From NCBI RefSeq assembly GCF_013372145.1, contig NZ_CP053827.1:186001-250000 (forward strand): a stretch of 64,000 nucleotides of DNA, written 5' to 3'. The stretch is from Campylobacter hyointestinalis subsp. hyointestinalis (GTDB lineage Bacteria; Campylobacterota; Campylobacteria; Campylobacterales; Campylobacteraceae). The stretch's first letter is position 1; each line of letters begins with the position of its first letter. A program made the translations under genes and the position numbers. Shown here in pieces: positions 15,552 to 24,879 of the stretch. Below the pieces are notes generated by a model. The model had not been told where the DNA came from, did no database searches, and saw nothing but the letters and a program-made list of their open reading frames with translations.

Positions 15552-15911
15552 TTAGCTTCCGCTTCTATTTTTCTCTATTTCTGCCAAACTTGCGGATACT
15601 TCTGCTATTTGGGATAATAGACTACTTGCTTTTTGAGATAGAGTTTGAACCATATCTTGAGCATATTTGTTCGTATCGTTTTGATACTGTGCTATTTGCT
15701 TTTGAATAGTTTCGAGCTGTTTTTGTAGCTGTTCTAAGCGCTTTTCTAACATTTTCTTTATGGCTTCTATGCTGCTAGAACTGCTACTTGTTTTGCTTGT
15801 TTGAGATGAGCCTGAAGATCTGTTTTGATCTGCTTTAACACTAGGTTTTAGTGAGTTTTCATTTTGTGATACAACTCTATTTATCTGAGAAATATTTAAA
15901 TCATAAGACAC
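15552..15911 (-). CDS. FlxA-like coiled-coil protein
   Basis: 119 aa: a disordered Ser-rich N-terminal half (SSGSSQTSKTSSSSSS, about 31-47) and a single long coiled coil (about 48-115) rich in Gln and Leu (KRLEQLQKQLETIQKQIAQY). This arrangement matches the FlxA-like family found in many Proteobacteria, which in E. coli belongs to the flagellar regulon; its job is unknown. The gene marks the return to core sequence to the right of the island. No signal peptide. Confidence 0.7.
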   Translation of the reverse strand: MSYDLNISQINRVVSQNENSLKPSVKADQNRSSGSSQTSKTSSSSSSIEAIKKMLEKRLEQLQKQLETIQKQIAQYQNDTNKYAQDMVQTLSQKASSLLSQIAEVSASLAEIEKNRSGS

Positions 15912-16002
15912 TATATATCCTTTAAAATAAAATATCTAAGTTATATATCGTCAAATTTGATTTTATTGTGATTTTTAAGTGTGAGTAGAAAGATAAATAA
16001 AA

Positions 16003-16025
16003 AGCAAGCCTTTTTAAGGCCTGCT
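16003..16025 (-). terminator. Rho-independent terminator of ahpC
   Basis: AGCA-A-GCCTT, loop TTT, AAGGC-C-TGCT, just beyond the leftward ahpC stop. On the minus strand it is followed by CTTTTTATTTA, a proper U run. Confidence 0.75.
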
Positions 16026-16034
16026 TAGCAACGA

Positions 16035-16631
16035 TTATAGTTTATCGCCATTTTCGCTAAGATAAGAAGCAACACCATCAGTAGAAGGTTTCATACCCTT
16101 ATCGCCTTTACTCCAACCAGCAGGGCAAACTTCACCGTGCTCATTTGTAAATAGCATTGTATCTACCATTCTTACCATTTCATCAATGTTTCTTCCAAGT
16201 GGAAGGTCATTTATAACAGCGTGTCTTACTGTTCCGTCTTTATCTAGTAAGAAGCTACCTCTTAGAGCAACTGCCTCATCAAATAATACGTCAAATCCTT
16301 TTGCCCACTCTTTTTTAAGATCTGCAACTAATGGAAATTGAACTCTGCCGATACCACCGCATTTTACGTCAGTCTCTCTCCATGCAAAGTGGCAATACTC
16401 GTTATCGCAACTTACACCGATAACTTCGATGCCTCTTTCTTTAAATTCTTTATATCTATGATCAAATGCTATAATCTCACTTGGGCAAACAAAAGTAAAA
16501 TCTTTTGGATAGAAAAATACTACCGCACCTTTTGGTCCTATATTTTTGTAAAGTTCGAAATTCTCTTCGATTTGTCCATTGCCAAGTACTGCTACACCGC
16601 TTAGTTGTGGTGCTTTGTTTGTTACTATCAT
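16035..16631 (-). CDS. ahpC: Alkyl hydroperoxide reductase AhpC (typical 2-Cys peroxiredoxin)
   Basis: 198 aa. It reduces hydrogen peroxide and organic peroxides in the cytoplasm. The peroxidatic cysteine is C49 in DFTFVCPSEIIAF, with the conserved Pro and Thr before it; the resolving cysteine is about C169 in GEVCPAGW. The ATG follows AAGGAGATTACTT. The gene stands alone between the FlxA-like gene and accD with its own terminator. In Campylobacter ahpC is repressed by PerR (perR is at 46148-46558); the AT-rich upstream region (16640-16700) could hold a PerR site, but I cannot define one. Confidence 0.96.
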   Translation of the reverse strand: MIVTNKAPQLSGVAVLGNGQIEENFELYKNIGPKGAVVFFYPKDFTFVCPSEIIAFDHRYKEFKERGIEVIGVSCDNEYCHFAWRETDVKCGGIGRVQFPLVADLKKEWAKGFDVLFDEAVALRGSFLLDKDGTVRHAVINDLPLGRNIDEMVRMVDTMLFTNEHGEVCPAGWSKGDKGMKPSTDGVASYLSENGDKL

Positions 16632-16824
16632 AAGTAATCTCCTTAATAATTTTTATTTGTACGTATATTATATTAAATATAGTTTAATTAATTTTAAACG
16701 CTACTACCTTTTTTAGGTTATTTATACAAAAACATACAAATTTAGTACAAAATTACACATTTAATATATTTTTATTGAATTTAAATGCAATTTTTCTTTA
16801 AAGATAAATTTGGCTAAATTTAGC

Positions 16825-16830
16825 TATAAT
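16825..16830 (+). promoter_or_regulatory. Probable -10 element for the accD operon
   Basis: TATAAT within TAGCTATAATCG, 29 bp before the accD ATG, which follows GTAAGGAAAAAA. Confidence 0.5.
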
Positions 16831-16858
16831 CGACCAATTTTTTAATGTAAGGAAAAAA

Positions 16859-17740
16859 ATGTTTGGTGACTTTTTTTCAAAAATAAGACGAAAACAATCA
16901 GATCCTAGCGAAGCACCAACCCACTGGATAAAGTGTAATAGCTGTAACTCTTTAATGTATTATAAAGAAGTCGAAGCATGCTATAATGTATGCCCAAAAT
17001 GTGGCTACCATATGAGACTTAGCCCTAAAAAAAGAATAGAACTAATAGCAGATGATGGAAGTTTTGTTGAATTTGATTCAAATTTAAAGCCGATCGATCC
17101 ACTTAAATTCGTAGATAAAAAATCATATAAAAAAAGAATTAGCGAGAGCGAAGAAAAGACGGGCAAATCAAGCTCCGTTATCTCAGGAGAGGCCACCATA
17201 GACTCGGTTCCTATACAGCTAGTTGTGTTTGATTTTGGATTTATGGGAGGAAGTCTTAGCTCAGTAGAAGGCGAAAAAATCACAAGAGCTGCCAAAAGAG
17301 CCATAGAAAAAAGGCAAGCTCTTATTATAGTAAGCGCCAGTGGTGGTGCAAGAATGCAAGAAAGTACGTTTAGCCTTATGCAAATGAGCAAAACAAGTGC
17401 TGCCCTCAAACTTTTAAGTGATGAAAAACTTCCATTTATATCTATTTTAACAGATCCTACTATGGGCGGAGTTTCAGCCTCATTTGCTTGGCTTGGTGAT
17501 TTGATCATCGCAGAGCCAGGAGCACTTATAGGATTTGCCGGCCAAAGAGTGATCGAACAAACCATAAAAGCCAGCTTGCCTGAGGGTTTCCAAAGAGCAG
17601 AATTCTTACTTGAGCATGGTCTGATAGACGCCATAGTCCCTAGAGGCGAACACAAAAAATACATTGCAGATATGGTAAGATTTTTAACAAATAACCCAAA
17701 AATAGAACAAAAGATAGATTTTAAATTTAAGGCGGTTTGA
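16859..17740 (+). CDS. accD: Acetyl-CoA carboxylase carboxyltransferase subunit beta
   Basis: AccD with AccA forms the carboxyltransferase that makes malonyl-CoA for fatty acid synthesis. The N-terminal zinc ribbon is KCNSC ... [12 protein letters not shown] (about 26-52). The crotonase-like core includes [18 protein letters not shown], the oxyanion region [11 protein letters not shown], and [13 protein letters not shown]. At 293 aa it is normal length. It is the first gene of a run accD-rlmH-dksA-membrane protein-dus-recO with overlaps or very short gaps. Its TGA overlaps the rlmH ATG (TGATG). Confidence 0.97.
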   Translation: MFGDFFSKIRRKQSDPSEAPTHWIKCNSCNSLMYYKEVEACYNVCPKCGYHMRLSPKKRIELIADDGSFVEFDSNLKPIDPLKFVDKKSYKKRISESEEKTGKSSSVISGEATIDSVPIQLVVFDFGFMGGSLSSVEGEKITRAAKRAIEKRQALIIVSASGGARMQESTFSLMQMSKTSAALKLLSDEKLPFISILTDPTMGGVSASFAWLGDLIIAEPGALIGFAGQRVIEQTIKASLPEGFQRAEFLLEHGLIDAIVPRGEHKKYIADMVRFLTNNPKIEQKIDFKFKAV

Positions 17741-18189
17741 TGCAAATTTTAGTTCATTGTATTCAAAAAAACAGTGATGATTTTAAAGAAATAAACGAAT
17801 ACATAAAAATGAGCTCAAAATGGGCCGATATAAAAGATATAAATAAATTTAATTCTCAAATAGCAAAAGCACAAAGCCTATCAAAACAAAATGCTCACGT
17901 TGCTTATGACAACGTTTATATGCCTTGTGTAGATGGTTTTTGCATAGGGCTTGACGAAAAAGGCGACGAACTAGACAGCCCACAGTTTGCAGATCTTCTA
18001 AAAGACAATCAAAAAATTTCATTTTTTATCGGCGGTGCTTACGGTCTAAGCTCGGAATTTAAGTCAAAAATGAACAGGTTAGTAAGTCTATCTAGGCTTA
18101 CTTTGGCGCACAAAATAGCAAAGCTTATGCTTTTTGAACAAATTTTTCGTGGTCTTTGCATAAATGCAAATCATCCATACCACAAATAA
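17740..18189 (+). CDS. rlmH: 23S rRNA (pseudouridine1915-N3)-methyltransferase RlmH
   Basis: 149 aa from ATG 17740; the TTG one codon earlier is not needed. RlmH is a SPOUT methyltransferase acting on helix 69 of the assembled 70S ribosome. The SPOUT knot is visible as [18 protein letters not shown], with [19 protein letters not shown] and the C-terminal [10 protein letters not shown] that is nearly invariant in the family. It sits between accD and dksA, as in C. jejuni. Confidence 0.95.
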   Translation: MQILVHCIQKNSDDFKEINEYIKMSSKWADIKDINKFNSQIAKAQSLSKQNAHVAYDNVYMPCVDGFCIGLDEKGDELDSPQFADLLKDNQKISFFIGGAYGLSSEFKSKMNRLVSLSRLTLAHKIAKLMLFEQIFRGLCINANHPYHK

Positions 18190-18198
18190 AGGAATTCG

Positions 18199-18567
18199 AT
18201 GACAAACAGCGATTTAGAGTATTTTAAAAAACTTCTTGAAGAAAGAAAATTACAAATCAAAAAAAATATCTTAGATGCCACCGATGAAATAAATGGATTA
18301 AGAGACAGCGGAGCAAGTGATGAGTTTGATTTTGCAAATATAAGCGCAGACTCCATTTTAGAACAGTCTATCTCTTCAAAACAAAAACAAGAGTTAAACG
18401 AAATAGGCGTAGCTTTAACAAAGATAGCAAACAAAACTTATGGAATTTGTGAAATGTGCGAAGATGACATAGACATAGAACGTCTAAAAGTAAATCCTCA
18501 CGCACGCCATTGTATAAGCTGTAGAGAACTGATAGAAAAAAATAATAAAAACAAGGATTTAAGATGA
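18199..18567 (+). CDS. dksA: DksA/TraR-family transcription factor
   Basis: 122 aa. A coiled coil (about 5-80) with the tip DSGASDEFDFANISADS is followed by a four-Cys zinc finger, YGICEMCEDDIDIERL and ARHCISCRELIE. DksA binds RNA polymerase in the secondary channel with ppGpp and modulates rRNA and stress genes. It is slightly shorter than E. coli DksA (151 aa), as usual in Campylobacter. ATG follows AAAGGAATTCG. The 3' end overlaps the next gene by 4 bp. Confidence 0.93.
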   Translation: MTNSDLEYFKKLLEERKLQIKKNILDATDEINGLRDSGASDEFDFANISADSILEQSISSKQKQELNEIGVALTKIANKTYGICEMCEDDIDIERLKVNPHARHCISCRELIEKNNKNKDLR

Positions 18568-19568
18568 AAGCAAGAAGATATATACTGTATTCTATTTTAT
18601 ATGTTGCCTTGGTTTGGGTACTAGTTTTCACATTTTTTAATGGACGTTTTACGATAAGCGTACTTGAATACAGTATAGACTTGCCTATCGCATCATGGGT
18701 CATCTTACCAGTAGGGCTATTTGCGTTACTTAGCATCTTACATATGAGTTACTACGGGTTTAAAAACTTTTTAGATGCTAGAGCAGTAAGAAGCGATCTT
18801 CAACTCTATAACATACTTGCAAAAGAGGTTTTTTTAGGGCTTGAGTCAAATAAAGAGTTTAAAACAGATCTTTTTTTAAATCCTAGCGAGGCTACTAAAG
18901 CACTATCTCCATGGCTAAATTTAGGTGAACCTAAATTTAATAATGATGATCTAAAGCTGGCTTACGAGACTTCGCAAAAGATCAAAAACGGTGAAGCTTG
19001 TGAAATTAAAAAAGTTAAACTTTTAAAAACAAATCCACTATTTATACAAAATGAAAAAAATAAGATAAAAGCCGACTATAAGTACGCCTTGAGCGTATTA
19101 TCCACAAAAGGCGATATAAACGAAAGTCTATACAAAGAAGCATATAACGCCTTGATAGAGTATGGAACTTACCTAGAAATATCTAAATTTGATCTAAAAT
19201 ATTCTAATGAAGATATCATAAAACTCATAAATAGATATGTTGAAGATAAAAACTTTGAGATAGCAACTTCTGATCTGTTTAACATCATCAATAAAAATCA
19301 ATTTGAGTGTGAAGAATATATCAAAATGGCTATAAATTTAAAAACAAAAGTAGCTCCAGATAAGCTAATGGGCATATTTGACAAGCTTAGAAATGAGCAT
19401 TCAAATGCTAGTGAAGCTTACTTATATCTGCTTTATGATTTTCAAATGATAGAAGAGCTAAGAGAAGCTTTGGCAAGCTCTCAAAACGATGATTTTGACA
19501 AATTAAAAACTCTTATGTTTTTAAGAGATAATGGAAAAATGATATCCGCAGATATTTTCTATAAATGA
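18564..19568 (+). CDS. Membrane protein of unknown function with long cytoplasmic domain
   Basis: 334 aa. Two transmembrane helices (about 6-27 and 43-64; YSILYVALVWVLVFTFF, VILPVGLFALLSILHM) are followed by a soluble helical domain of about 260 residues (KNFLDARAVRSDLQLYNILA and beyond), with no enzyme motif. It overlaps dksA and dus by 4 bp each, so it is expressed with them. C. jejuni has a gene of unknown function at this place (Cj0124c). I cannot assign a role. Confidence 0.8.
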   Translation: MKARRYILYSILYVALVWVLVFTFFNGRFTISVLEYSIDLPIASWVILPVGLFALLSILHMSYYGFKNFLDARAVRSDLQLYNILAKEVFLGLESNKEFKTDLFLNPSEATKALSPWLNLGEPKFNNDDLKLAYETSQKIKNGEACEIKKVKLLKTNPLFIQNEKNKIKADYKYALSVLSTKGDINESLYKEAYNALIEYGTYLEISKFDLKYSNEDIIKLINRYVEDKNFEIATSDLFNIINKNQFECEEYIKMAINLKTKVAPDKLMGIFDKLRNEHSNASEAYLYLLYDFQMIEELREALASSQNDDFDKLKTLMFLRDNGKMISADIFYK

Positions 19569-20482
19569 TAGACTTTAGCTCAAAGCCTCTGTTTTTAGCC
19601 CCTTTGGCCGGATTTTCTGATATCGCGCTCAGGGGCGTAGTCAAAAAATTCGGTTGTGATGTTACGACAAGTGAAATGATAAGCTCTAACGCTTTGGTTT
19701 ATGAGTCAAGCAAAACTCTTGCTATGATAGAAAAAAATACGGCAGAAACGCCATATATAGTTCAAATAGCAGGAAGCGACAAGCGCATTATAGAACAAGC
19801 CGTTTTGATATTAAATGATATAGAGGGTATAGACGGTATAGATCTAAACTGTGGATGTCCAGTTCCTAAAGTAGTCAAACAAAATGCCGGTTCTGCTCTT
19901 TTAAACGATATAAATTTACTATGTGGCATTTTAGAAACTATCAAAAAAACTTCCAAAAAAAGATATACATCGGTTAAAATTCGTCTTGGATTTAACCAAA
20001 AAACGGCACATTTGATAGCGCGAGATCTACAAAACGCCGGATGTGATTATATCTGCGTTCATGGACGTACAAGAGCCGGTGGATACAGCGCAAAAGTTGA
20101 TTATGATGCAATCGCTAAAGTGAAACAAAGCGTAAATATACCAGTCATTGCAAATGGCGATATAAACAGTAAGAACATCGAAGAGGTTTTTGAACAAACC
20201 GGCTGCGATGCAGCGATGATAGGAAGAGCGGTAATCGGTCAGCCGTGGATCTTTTATGAGATAAAAAATAAAAAAAGTATAGATCCTAAGCTCAAAAAAG
20301 ACATTATTATAGAGCATTTTGATCAGATGATAAAACATTATAAAGATCAAGGAGTAGCGATCTTTAGAAAACACCTACACGAATACTCAAAAGGTATAAA
20401 CGGTGCAAGTTCTTTTAGAAACGATATAAATTCCATAAGAAACAAAGATGAAATGCTCCAAGCCATAAAAGCCTTTTTTTAG
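19565..20482 (+). CDS. dus: tRNA-dihydrouridine synthase (DusB type)
   Basis: 305 aa flavoenzyme of the Dus family that reduces uridine to dihydrouridine in the tRNA D-arm. It opens with LFLAPLAGFSDIALRGVVKK, has DLNCGCPVPKVVKQNAGSAL (catalytic Cys in CGCP), then VKIRLGF, ICVHGRTRAGGYS and the FMN phosphate site VIANGDINS ... GCDAAMIGRAVIGQPW. It overlaps the gene before by 4 bp and abuts recO. Which Dus subtype (A, B or C) cannot be fixed from sequence alone; B is the common one in this group. Confidence 0.93.
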   Translation: MIDFSSKPLFLAPLAGFSDIALRGVVKKFGCDVTTSEMISSNALVYESSKTLAMIEKNTAETPYIVQIAGSDKRIIEQAVLILNDIEGIDGIDLNCGCPVPKVVKQNAGSALLNDINLLCGILETIKKTSKKRYTSVKIRLGFNQKTAHLIARDLQNAGCDYICVHGRTRAGGYSAKVDYDAIAKVKQSVNIPVIANGDINSKNIEEVFEQTGCDAAMIGRAVIGQPWIFYEIKNKKSIDPKLKKDIIIEHFDQMIKHYKDQGVAIFRKHLHEYSKGINGASSFRNDINSIRNKDEMLQAIKAFF

Positions 20483-21097
20483 ATGCAAGGCTATATATTG
20501 CGCGTACAAAAGGTGCGTGATGAGGACTGTTTAGTCTTTATACTTACCGAAAATAAACTAGTAAAATCATATAGGTTTTACGGCGCAAGACACCCTGTTA
20601 TCACTCAAGGCTTTAAGCTTGATTTTGAGCTTGAAGGCGGAGGAGTATTTTTACCCCACCTTAGAAATACTATGCATTTAGGATTTAAATGGCTTTTTGA
20701 AAGAGAAAGACTGCTGGTTTGGCAACATTTTATGAGATTGCTTTACGAGCATTTAAAGGACGTAGAAGAACCTGGTGATTTCTACTATAATTTACTAGAT
20801 GTATGCGCGTATAAATTTGAAAAACAAAATCCAAAACGAGTAATTATAGAGGCATATCTACAAATTTTGGATTTTGAAGGAAGACTGCATAAAGATATCT
20901 ACTGTTTTTTATGCAATCAAAAAATAAAAGGAGAGCTATCTTTAGCTAGGAGTTTTCTACCATCCCATATCAGTTGTCTTAATAAGACCAAATTCTTGCA
21001 TCAAGATATCACAAAACTATTTTCTTCAAAAAAATGTGCGCATATTAGCGATAATGACATAGACAGCCTTTATTATATCGTATTAGAAGGTCTTTAG
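20483..21097 (+). CDS. recO: Recombination mediator RecO
   Basis: 204 aa. The N-terminal OB-fold (MQGYILRVQKVRDEDCLVFI, about 1-75) is followed by a helical domain and a zinc site, IYCFLCNQKI with SHISCLN. RecO loads RecA onto SSB-covered DNA together with RecR. It starts directly after the dus stop. The proteins of this family in Campylobacter are diverged and short compared with E. coli RecO (242 aa), so the call depends on the OB-fold, the Cys pattern and its position. Confidence 0.8.
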   Translation: MQGYILRVQKVRDEDCLVFILTENKLVKSYRFYGARHPVITQGFKLDFELEGGGVFLPHLRNTMHLGFKWLFERERLLVWQHFMRLLYEHLKDVEEPGDFYYNLLDVCAYKFEKQNPKRVIIEAYLQILDFEGRLHKDIYCFLCNQKIKGELSLARSFLPSHISCLNKTKFLHQDITKLFSSKKCAHISDNDIDSLYYIVLEGL

Positions 21098-22534
21098 CTA
21101 GTCAAAAGTTATAGCAAAAATAGCGGGTTTAAACAGTTTTTTGATATTATCTTTTACCATCGAAAAGTTTTTTATACCCTTTATATGCAACGTATGATTT
21201 ATAAACTCAAGACCTACTTCATCAGATACGCTTAGAGATTTCGCAAGTCCTAGCAAAAAGCTTAGCCACCAGACATCGCTCACATCAGGAAGTAAATTTG
21301 CAAACTCACCAAGATCCGTAACTTGCTTATTTTGATACTCTATGATAAGGGCTATCAAGGCTTTTTGCTCGTGAGTATAACCGTAATTAAGTCCATTTTG
21401 AACTAAATAACTACTATGTGCATGTTCTGAATAAAATCCGATAGACCTACCTATATTATAAAGTTTAGTCGCACAAAGCAGGTCTGGAAGATATCTATCA
21501 TCGACTTTATGGATAGGTTTTAAGATATCAAACAACCTTTTTGCATATCTATATGTATTTTCATTGCCTCTTTTAGAAAATCTATCTTGCAAACTTCTAA
21601 GGCTTGGATTAAAGTTTTTTGGAAATTTGATACCAGGTCTTAGTATATTTGTAAGAAATATGCCTTCTCTAACTCCAGCACCACTTGTATATATAGTTTT
21701 AGCCCCTAGTTTTTTACTAAGTTTTGAAAAGATTATCGCGCCTTCTCTAATGGTATCATATCTGTCTTTTTTTATAGGAAAATCCTTCATATCAAAGATA
21801 TTTGAATTTGCTAATTTTTCTATAAATGCAGAATGTTCAGCGTAAGGGTAAGAAAAGTTATGAACAAGCTTTAATGGATGTTTTTGTATCTGCATAATAG
21901 CATTTGATATAGCTCTAAGACTTCCTCCTATAGCCACTATATTGTTACTGGCAAACTCTTTTGGTAAGTTCTGCAAGACTTCATCTATAAATTTAGAAGC
22001 ACCTGCTGTATTTTTCTTATCAAAAAATAGCTCTTTTATCCTCACTGTTCCTATATTTAAAGATATAGTATTCTCTATCTTGCCGTTTTTTATCTTAGCT
22101 AACTCAGTAGATCCGCCGCCTATATCTATAGTAGTAGCCTCATCAAGCGGAGAAAGTAAATTTAGCGCGGCGATCCCACCGTAGTACGCTTCTTTGTTGC
22201 CATCTATCACTTTTAGTCCGAGTCCAAGCTCTTTTTTGATCCTATTTATAAAGATATTTGAATTTGGTGCATCCCTAAGGGCCGAAGTACCTGCACATAA
22301 AACCTTATTAACTTTATAAAGTTTTATAAAATAGCTAAATTCTTTAAAAGCATAAAATACCTTATCCATAGCCGCGTCTTGTAACACTCCGCCGTTTTCA
22401 TACGCGCCCTCTCCTAATCTTACTTTGATCTTATACTCACGCAATATATAAAATCCTAGCCTACTCGTACGTTCAAAAATAGCCATTCTAGCCGAATTTG
22501 AACCGAGATCGATGACTGCTACACGTTTAGGCAT
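21098..22534 (-). CDS. ppx: Ppx/GppA exopolyphosphatase-family phosphatase
   Basis: 478 aa. The ASKHA N-terminal part has VAVIDLGSNSARMAIF, VLCAGTSALRDAPNS, ATTIDIGGGSTELAKI (P-loop-like) and VAIGGSLRAISNA; the C-terminal part (about 300-478) is an HD-like helical domain. The family hydrolyses polyphosphate or pppGpp. C. jejuni has the homologue in the same place (before fdxB and cosR). The stop is adjacent to recO's stop (convergent), and the ATG touches the ferredoxin stop, so it is the last gene of the leftward cosR-kinase-fdxB-ppx unit. CHAD-type proteins, which relate to polyphosphate, also occur in this window (39895-41286). Confidence 0.9.
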   Translation of the reverse strand: MPKRVAVIDLGSNSARMAIFERTSRLGFYILREYKIKVRLGEGAYENGGVLQDAAMDKVFYAFKEFSYFIKLYKVNKVLCAGTSALRDAPNSNIFINRIKKELGLGLKVIDGNKEAYYGGIAALNLLSPLDEATTIDIGGGSTELAKIKNGKIENTISLNIGTVRIKELFFDKKNTAGASKFIDEVLQNLPKEFASNNIVAIGGSLRAISNAIMQIQKHPLKLVHNFSYPYAEHSAFIEKLANSNIFDMKDFPIKKDRYDTIREGAIIFSKLSKKLGAKTIYTSGAGVREGIFLTNILRPGIKFPKNFNPSLRSLQDRFSKRGNENTYRYAKRLFDILKPIHKVDDRYLPDLLCATKLYNIGRSIGFYSEHAHSSYLVQNGLNYGYTHEQKALIALIIEYQNKQVTDLGEFANLLPDVSDVWWLSFLLGLAKSLSVSDEVGLEFINHTLHIKGIKNFSMVKDNIKKLFKPAIFAITFD

Positions 22535-22785
22535 TAATTCCCTTCTAAATACTGTTCATGTTTAAATTTAAGCTCTTCTGGAGTTTCGATGTTGTCTGGA
22601 TCTGGAATGATACAATCAACTGGACAAACCACGATACAAGCCGGTTCGGCATAATCGCTAATGCACTCGCTGCATCTATCTGGATCTATCATATATGTAG
22701 GCTCATCTTCATAAATAGCCTCATCTGGGCACTCTTCGCGACACGCATCGCAACTTATACAATCTTTTGTTATCATTAAAGACAT
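22534..22785 (-). CDS. fdxB: 2[4Fe-4S] ferredoxin FdxB-type
   Basis: 83 aa. Two cluster motifs: CISCDACREECPDEAI and the second in CSECISDYAEPACIVVCPVD, with an insertion as usual for this bacterial type. I use the first ATG (22785): AAAGG lies 6 nt upstream. It carries electrons for enzymes not apparent nearby. It lies between the kinase gene (78 bp before) and ppx. Confidence 0.92.
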   Translation of the reverse strand: MSLMITKDCISCDACREECPDEAIYEDEPTYMIDPDRCSECISDYAEPACIVVCPVDCIIPDPDNIETPEELKFKHEQYLEGN

Positions 22786-22863
22786 TTTTAACCTTTCAAA
22801 GTAATTATTTCAAAGCAGGTTTATACTATATTTTCACTTTAAAATATTTGAATTTGGCATAAT

Positions 22864-24150
22864 TTAACGCTTTTTTAAATTTACTGGTATGGTTAAAGTC
22901 GCTATCGCTCCGCTTAAGTCTTCTTTGTTTTTTATACTAACCGTGCCACCCATAGCCTGAGCAGCACCTTTTGCTAAGAAAAGCCCAAGTCCCGTGCCAC
23001 CTTTATCGCCATATCTTTTAAATGGCGCAAACAGATCCTTGCTCTCATCTATCCCGCTACCGCTATCTATAACATAGACGCTAAACTCATTTCCTACTAA
23101 ATTTGATCTGATCTCGATAGTAGCTCCAGCTGGAGAAAATTTGATCGCATTTTGCACGAAATTTTGTATCACGTGTAAAAAAAGCGTTTGCTGGACTAAT
23201 ATCTTTAAAGCTTGCGGTTTTAAATTTAGTTTTATATCTTTATTATCGCCTCTAGCTAGTATCAAAAAGTTATTTCCTATCTCATTTAGATAGGCTATGA
23301 TATCGATATATACGGGCTTTTCAAACTGAGCTCCTTCTTGACGACCTATTTCTAAGATAGAAGTGATCATTTTATTCATTTGATTTATGGATTCGTTATT
23401 ATTTTTCAGAGCTTCGATATATTTTTCAGCCTCTCTTTGTTTTATGAGCGTAACTTCATTTTTAGTTTTCATAACAGCAAGAGGGGTTTTTAGCTCGTGA
23501 GCGGCACCGACAAAAAGTTCTTTTTGATATTTAACAAACGTAAGTATCCGTCCGATCAGACGATTTATACTATCACCAAGAGGCTTAAACTCATCTGGAA
23601 GCTCATCTACACTAACTTCTTCTAAAAATCTCTCGTTTAATTTACTAAGCTTTAAACTCAAAAGCTTTATAGGAAGCAGCAACATCCTAGATAAAAATAG
23701 AGCGTAAAATAGTACTAAAAATATAGCAGTCGCGTTTATTATCAAAATATCAACCAAAATTTGATTTACTATATCGCTGTATTCCGTAGTATCTTTTTCT
23801 ATCACCAAAAGCATAGTATCTTTAAATGGATAATACAGTGTTAAAAAAGTACTTTCTTCTCTTTGAGTTTGGATAAATTTAGGACGTGAAAGATTTTCTG
23901 AGTTTTCTTCTATTTTTATAACAGTCAAATCTTTGATATTCGGATAATAAAATTCCATATTTCCGATCTGCAGAGATTCGTTTGATAAAAGTATATTTTT
24001 AGCTTGTAAAGTTAAGCTTCCTACTATGTTTTCAAATATAGTGATCTTGATATAATGATACAACATCACCGAAAAAATTACAATCAGCATCGCTCCAGCA
24101 GATGCTAATTGTAATGCGAATTTAGTCCTTAAGCTTTTTTGGGAAAGCAA
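22864..24150 (-). CDS. Sensor histidine kinase, partner of the CosR-type regulator
   Basis: 428 aa. Two membrane helices (about 13-35 and 129-155) flank a periplasmic sensor region of about 90 residues; a HAMP-like linker (about 156-205) follows. The H-box is ELFVGAAHELKTPLAVMKTK with the phospho-acceptor H218. The ATPase part has the N-box FVQNAIKFSP, the G1 box VIDSGSGIDES, and G2 box GGTGLGLFLAKGA. It is a full-length, intact kinase. It overlaps the response regulator by 22 bp; the TTG at 24150 is a poor start but the first sensible one. C. jejuni has no kinase here, so this species retains a complete pair. Confidence 0.93.
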   Translation of the reverse strand: MLSQKSLRTKFALQLASAGAMLIVIFSVMLYHYIKITIFENIVGSLTLQAKNILLSNESLQIGNMEFYYPNIKDLTVIKIEENSENLSRPKFIQTQREESTFLTLYYPFKDTMLLVIEKDTTEYSDIVNQILVDILIINATAIFLVLFYALFLSRMLLLPIKLLSLKLSKLNERFLEEVSVDELPDEFKPLGDSINRLIGRILTFVKYQKELFVGAAHELKTPLAVMKTKNEVTLIKQREAEKYIEALKNNNESINQMNKMITSILEIGRQEGAQFEKPVYIDIIAYLNEIGNNFLILARGDNKDIKLNLKPQALKILVQQTLFLHVIQNFVQNAIKFSPAGATIEIRSNLVGNEFSVYVIDSGSGIDESKDLFAPFKRYGDKGGTGLGLFLAKGAAQAMGGTVSIKNKEDLSGAIATLTIPVNLKKR

Positions 24151-24800
24151 AATCTATATCCGCGACGTCTTACTGTTTCTATAGTAGAGATATTTAACGG
24201 TTTATCCATTTTTTGACGAATTTGATTGATAGCAACTTCGATAACGTTTGGAGTAACTAGCTCAGGTTCTTCCCAAATAGCATCTAAAAGCTGTTCTTTA
24301 CTTACTATTTGATCGCTATGACGCGCAAGGTGAGTTAAAACTTCAAAAGGCTTTCCTTTTAGCTCTATCTCTTGACCTAGATATGTGATCTTTTCTTCAT
24401 CTGGATCTATGGTTAGTTCATCTATCTTAATAACATTTGTACCACCAAAACGAAGTCTAGCTTCAAGACGAGCTACCAAAACATCAAAATCAAACGGTTT
24501 TTTGATGTAATCATCAGCGCCAGCTCTTAAAGCCTTTATTTCGCTTTCTTTATCGTCTTTTGCTGAGATTATGACAGCAGATGTACGCGGGCTTTTTTGT
24601 TTTATAACATTGATCAGATCTACGCCATCTCCATCAGGCAGCATCCAGTCGCTCAAAACTAGATCGTAATTTCTAATACCTATATAATACTCGGCGTCTT
24701 TAAAGCTTTCTGAGCTATCTGTTTGGTAACCAAATTCCTGCAACCCCTCCGCTATGGTTTTATTTAGCGTAACTTCGTCTTCTACTATCAAAATTCTCAT
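24129..24800 (-). CDS. cosR: OmpR-family response regulator, CosR orthologue with intact phospho-Asp
   Basis: 223 aa from ATG 24800 (AAGGAAAACATA upstream; seven further in-frame codons precede it but lack a ribosome site). The receiver domain has MRILIVEDEVTL, the phospho-acceptor D51 in VLSDWMLPDGDG, the switch serine in IISAKDD and the lysine in YIKKPFDFD. The winged-helix domain (about 125-223) reads KGKPFEVLTHLARHSDQIVS and RRRGYRFCFPKKA, as in C. jejuni CosR. CosR in C. jejuni is an essential orphan regulator of oxidative-stress genes, said to lack the canonical Asp. Here both the Asp and an adjacent kinase are present. Confidence 0.93.
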   Translation of the reverse strand: MRILIVEDEVTLNKTIAEGLQEFGYQTDSSESFKDAEYYIGIRNYDLVLSDWMLPDGDGVDLINVIKQKSPRTSAVIISAKDDKESEIKALRAGADDYIKKPFDFDVLVARLEARLRFGGTNVIKIDELTIDPDEEKITYLGQEIELKGKPFEVLTHLARHSDQIVSKEQLLDAIWEEPELVTPNVIEVAINQIRQKMDKPLNISTIETVRRRGYRFCFPKKA

Positions 24801-24879
24801 TATGTTTTCCTTAAAATACAAATTTTAATCGTGATTCTACCATAAATTAAGTAATATTTCAAGTTATTTTAAAGTAAAT

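Noticed and set aside
16640-16700. A PerR operator before ahpC
   Set aside because: The region is AT-rich with several imperfect dyads; none is clear enough to call.
17005-17745. Long leftward frame opposite accD
   Set aside because: Fully explained as the shadow of accD; no ribosome-binding site or motif. The same was decided for other long antisense frames over adh, fabH, ppx, fliF and dxs.
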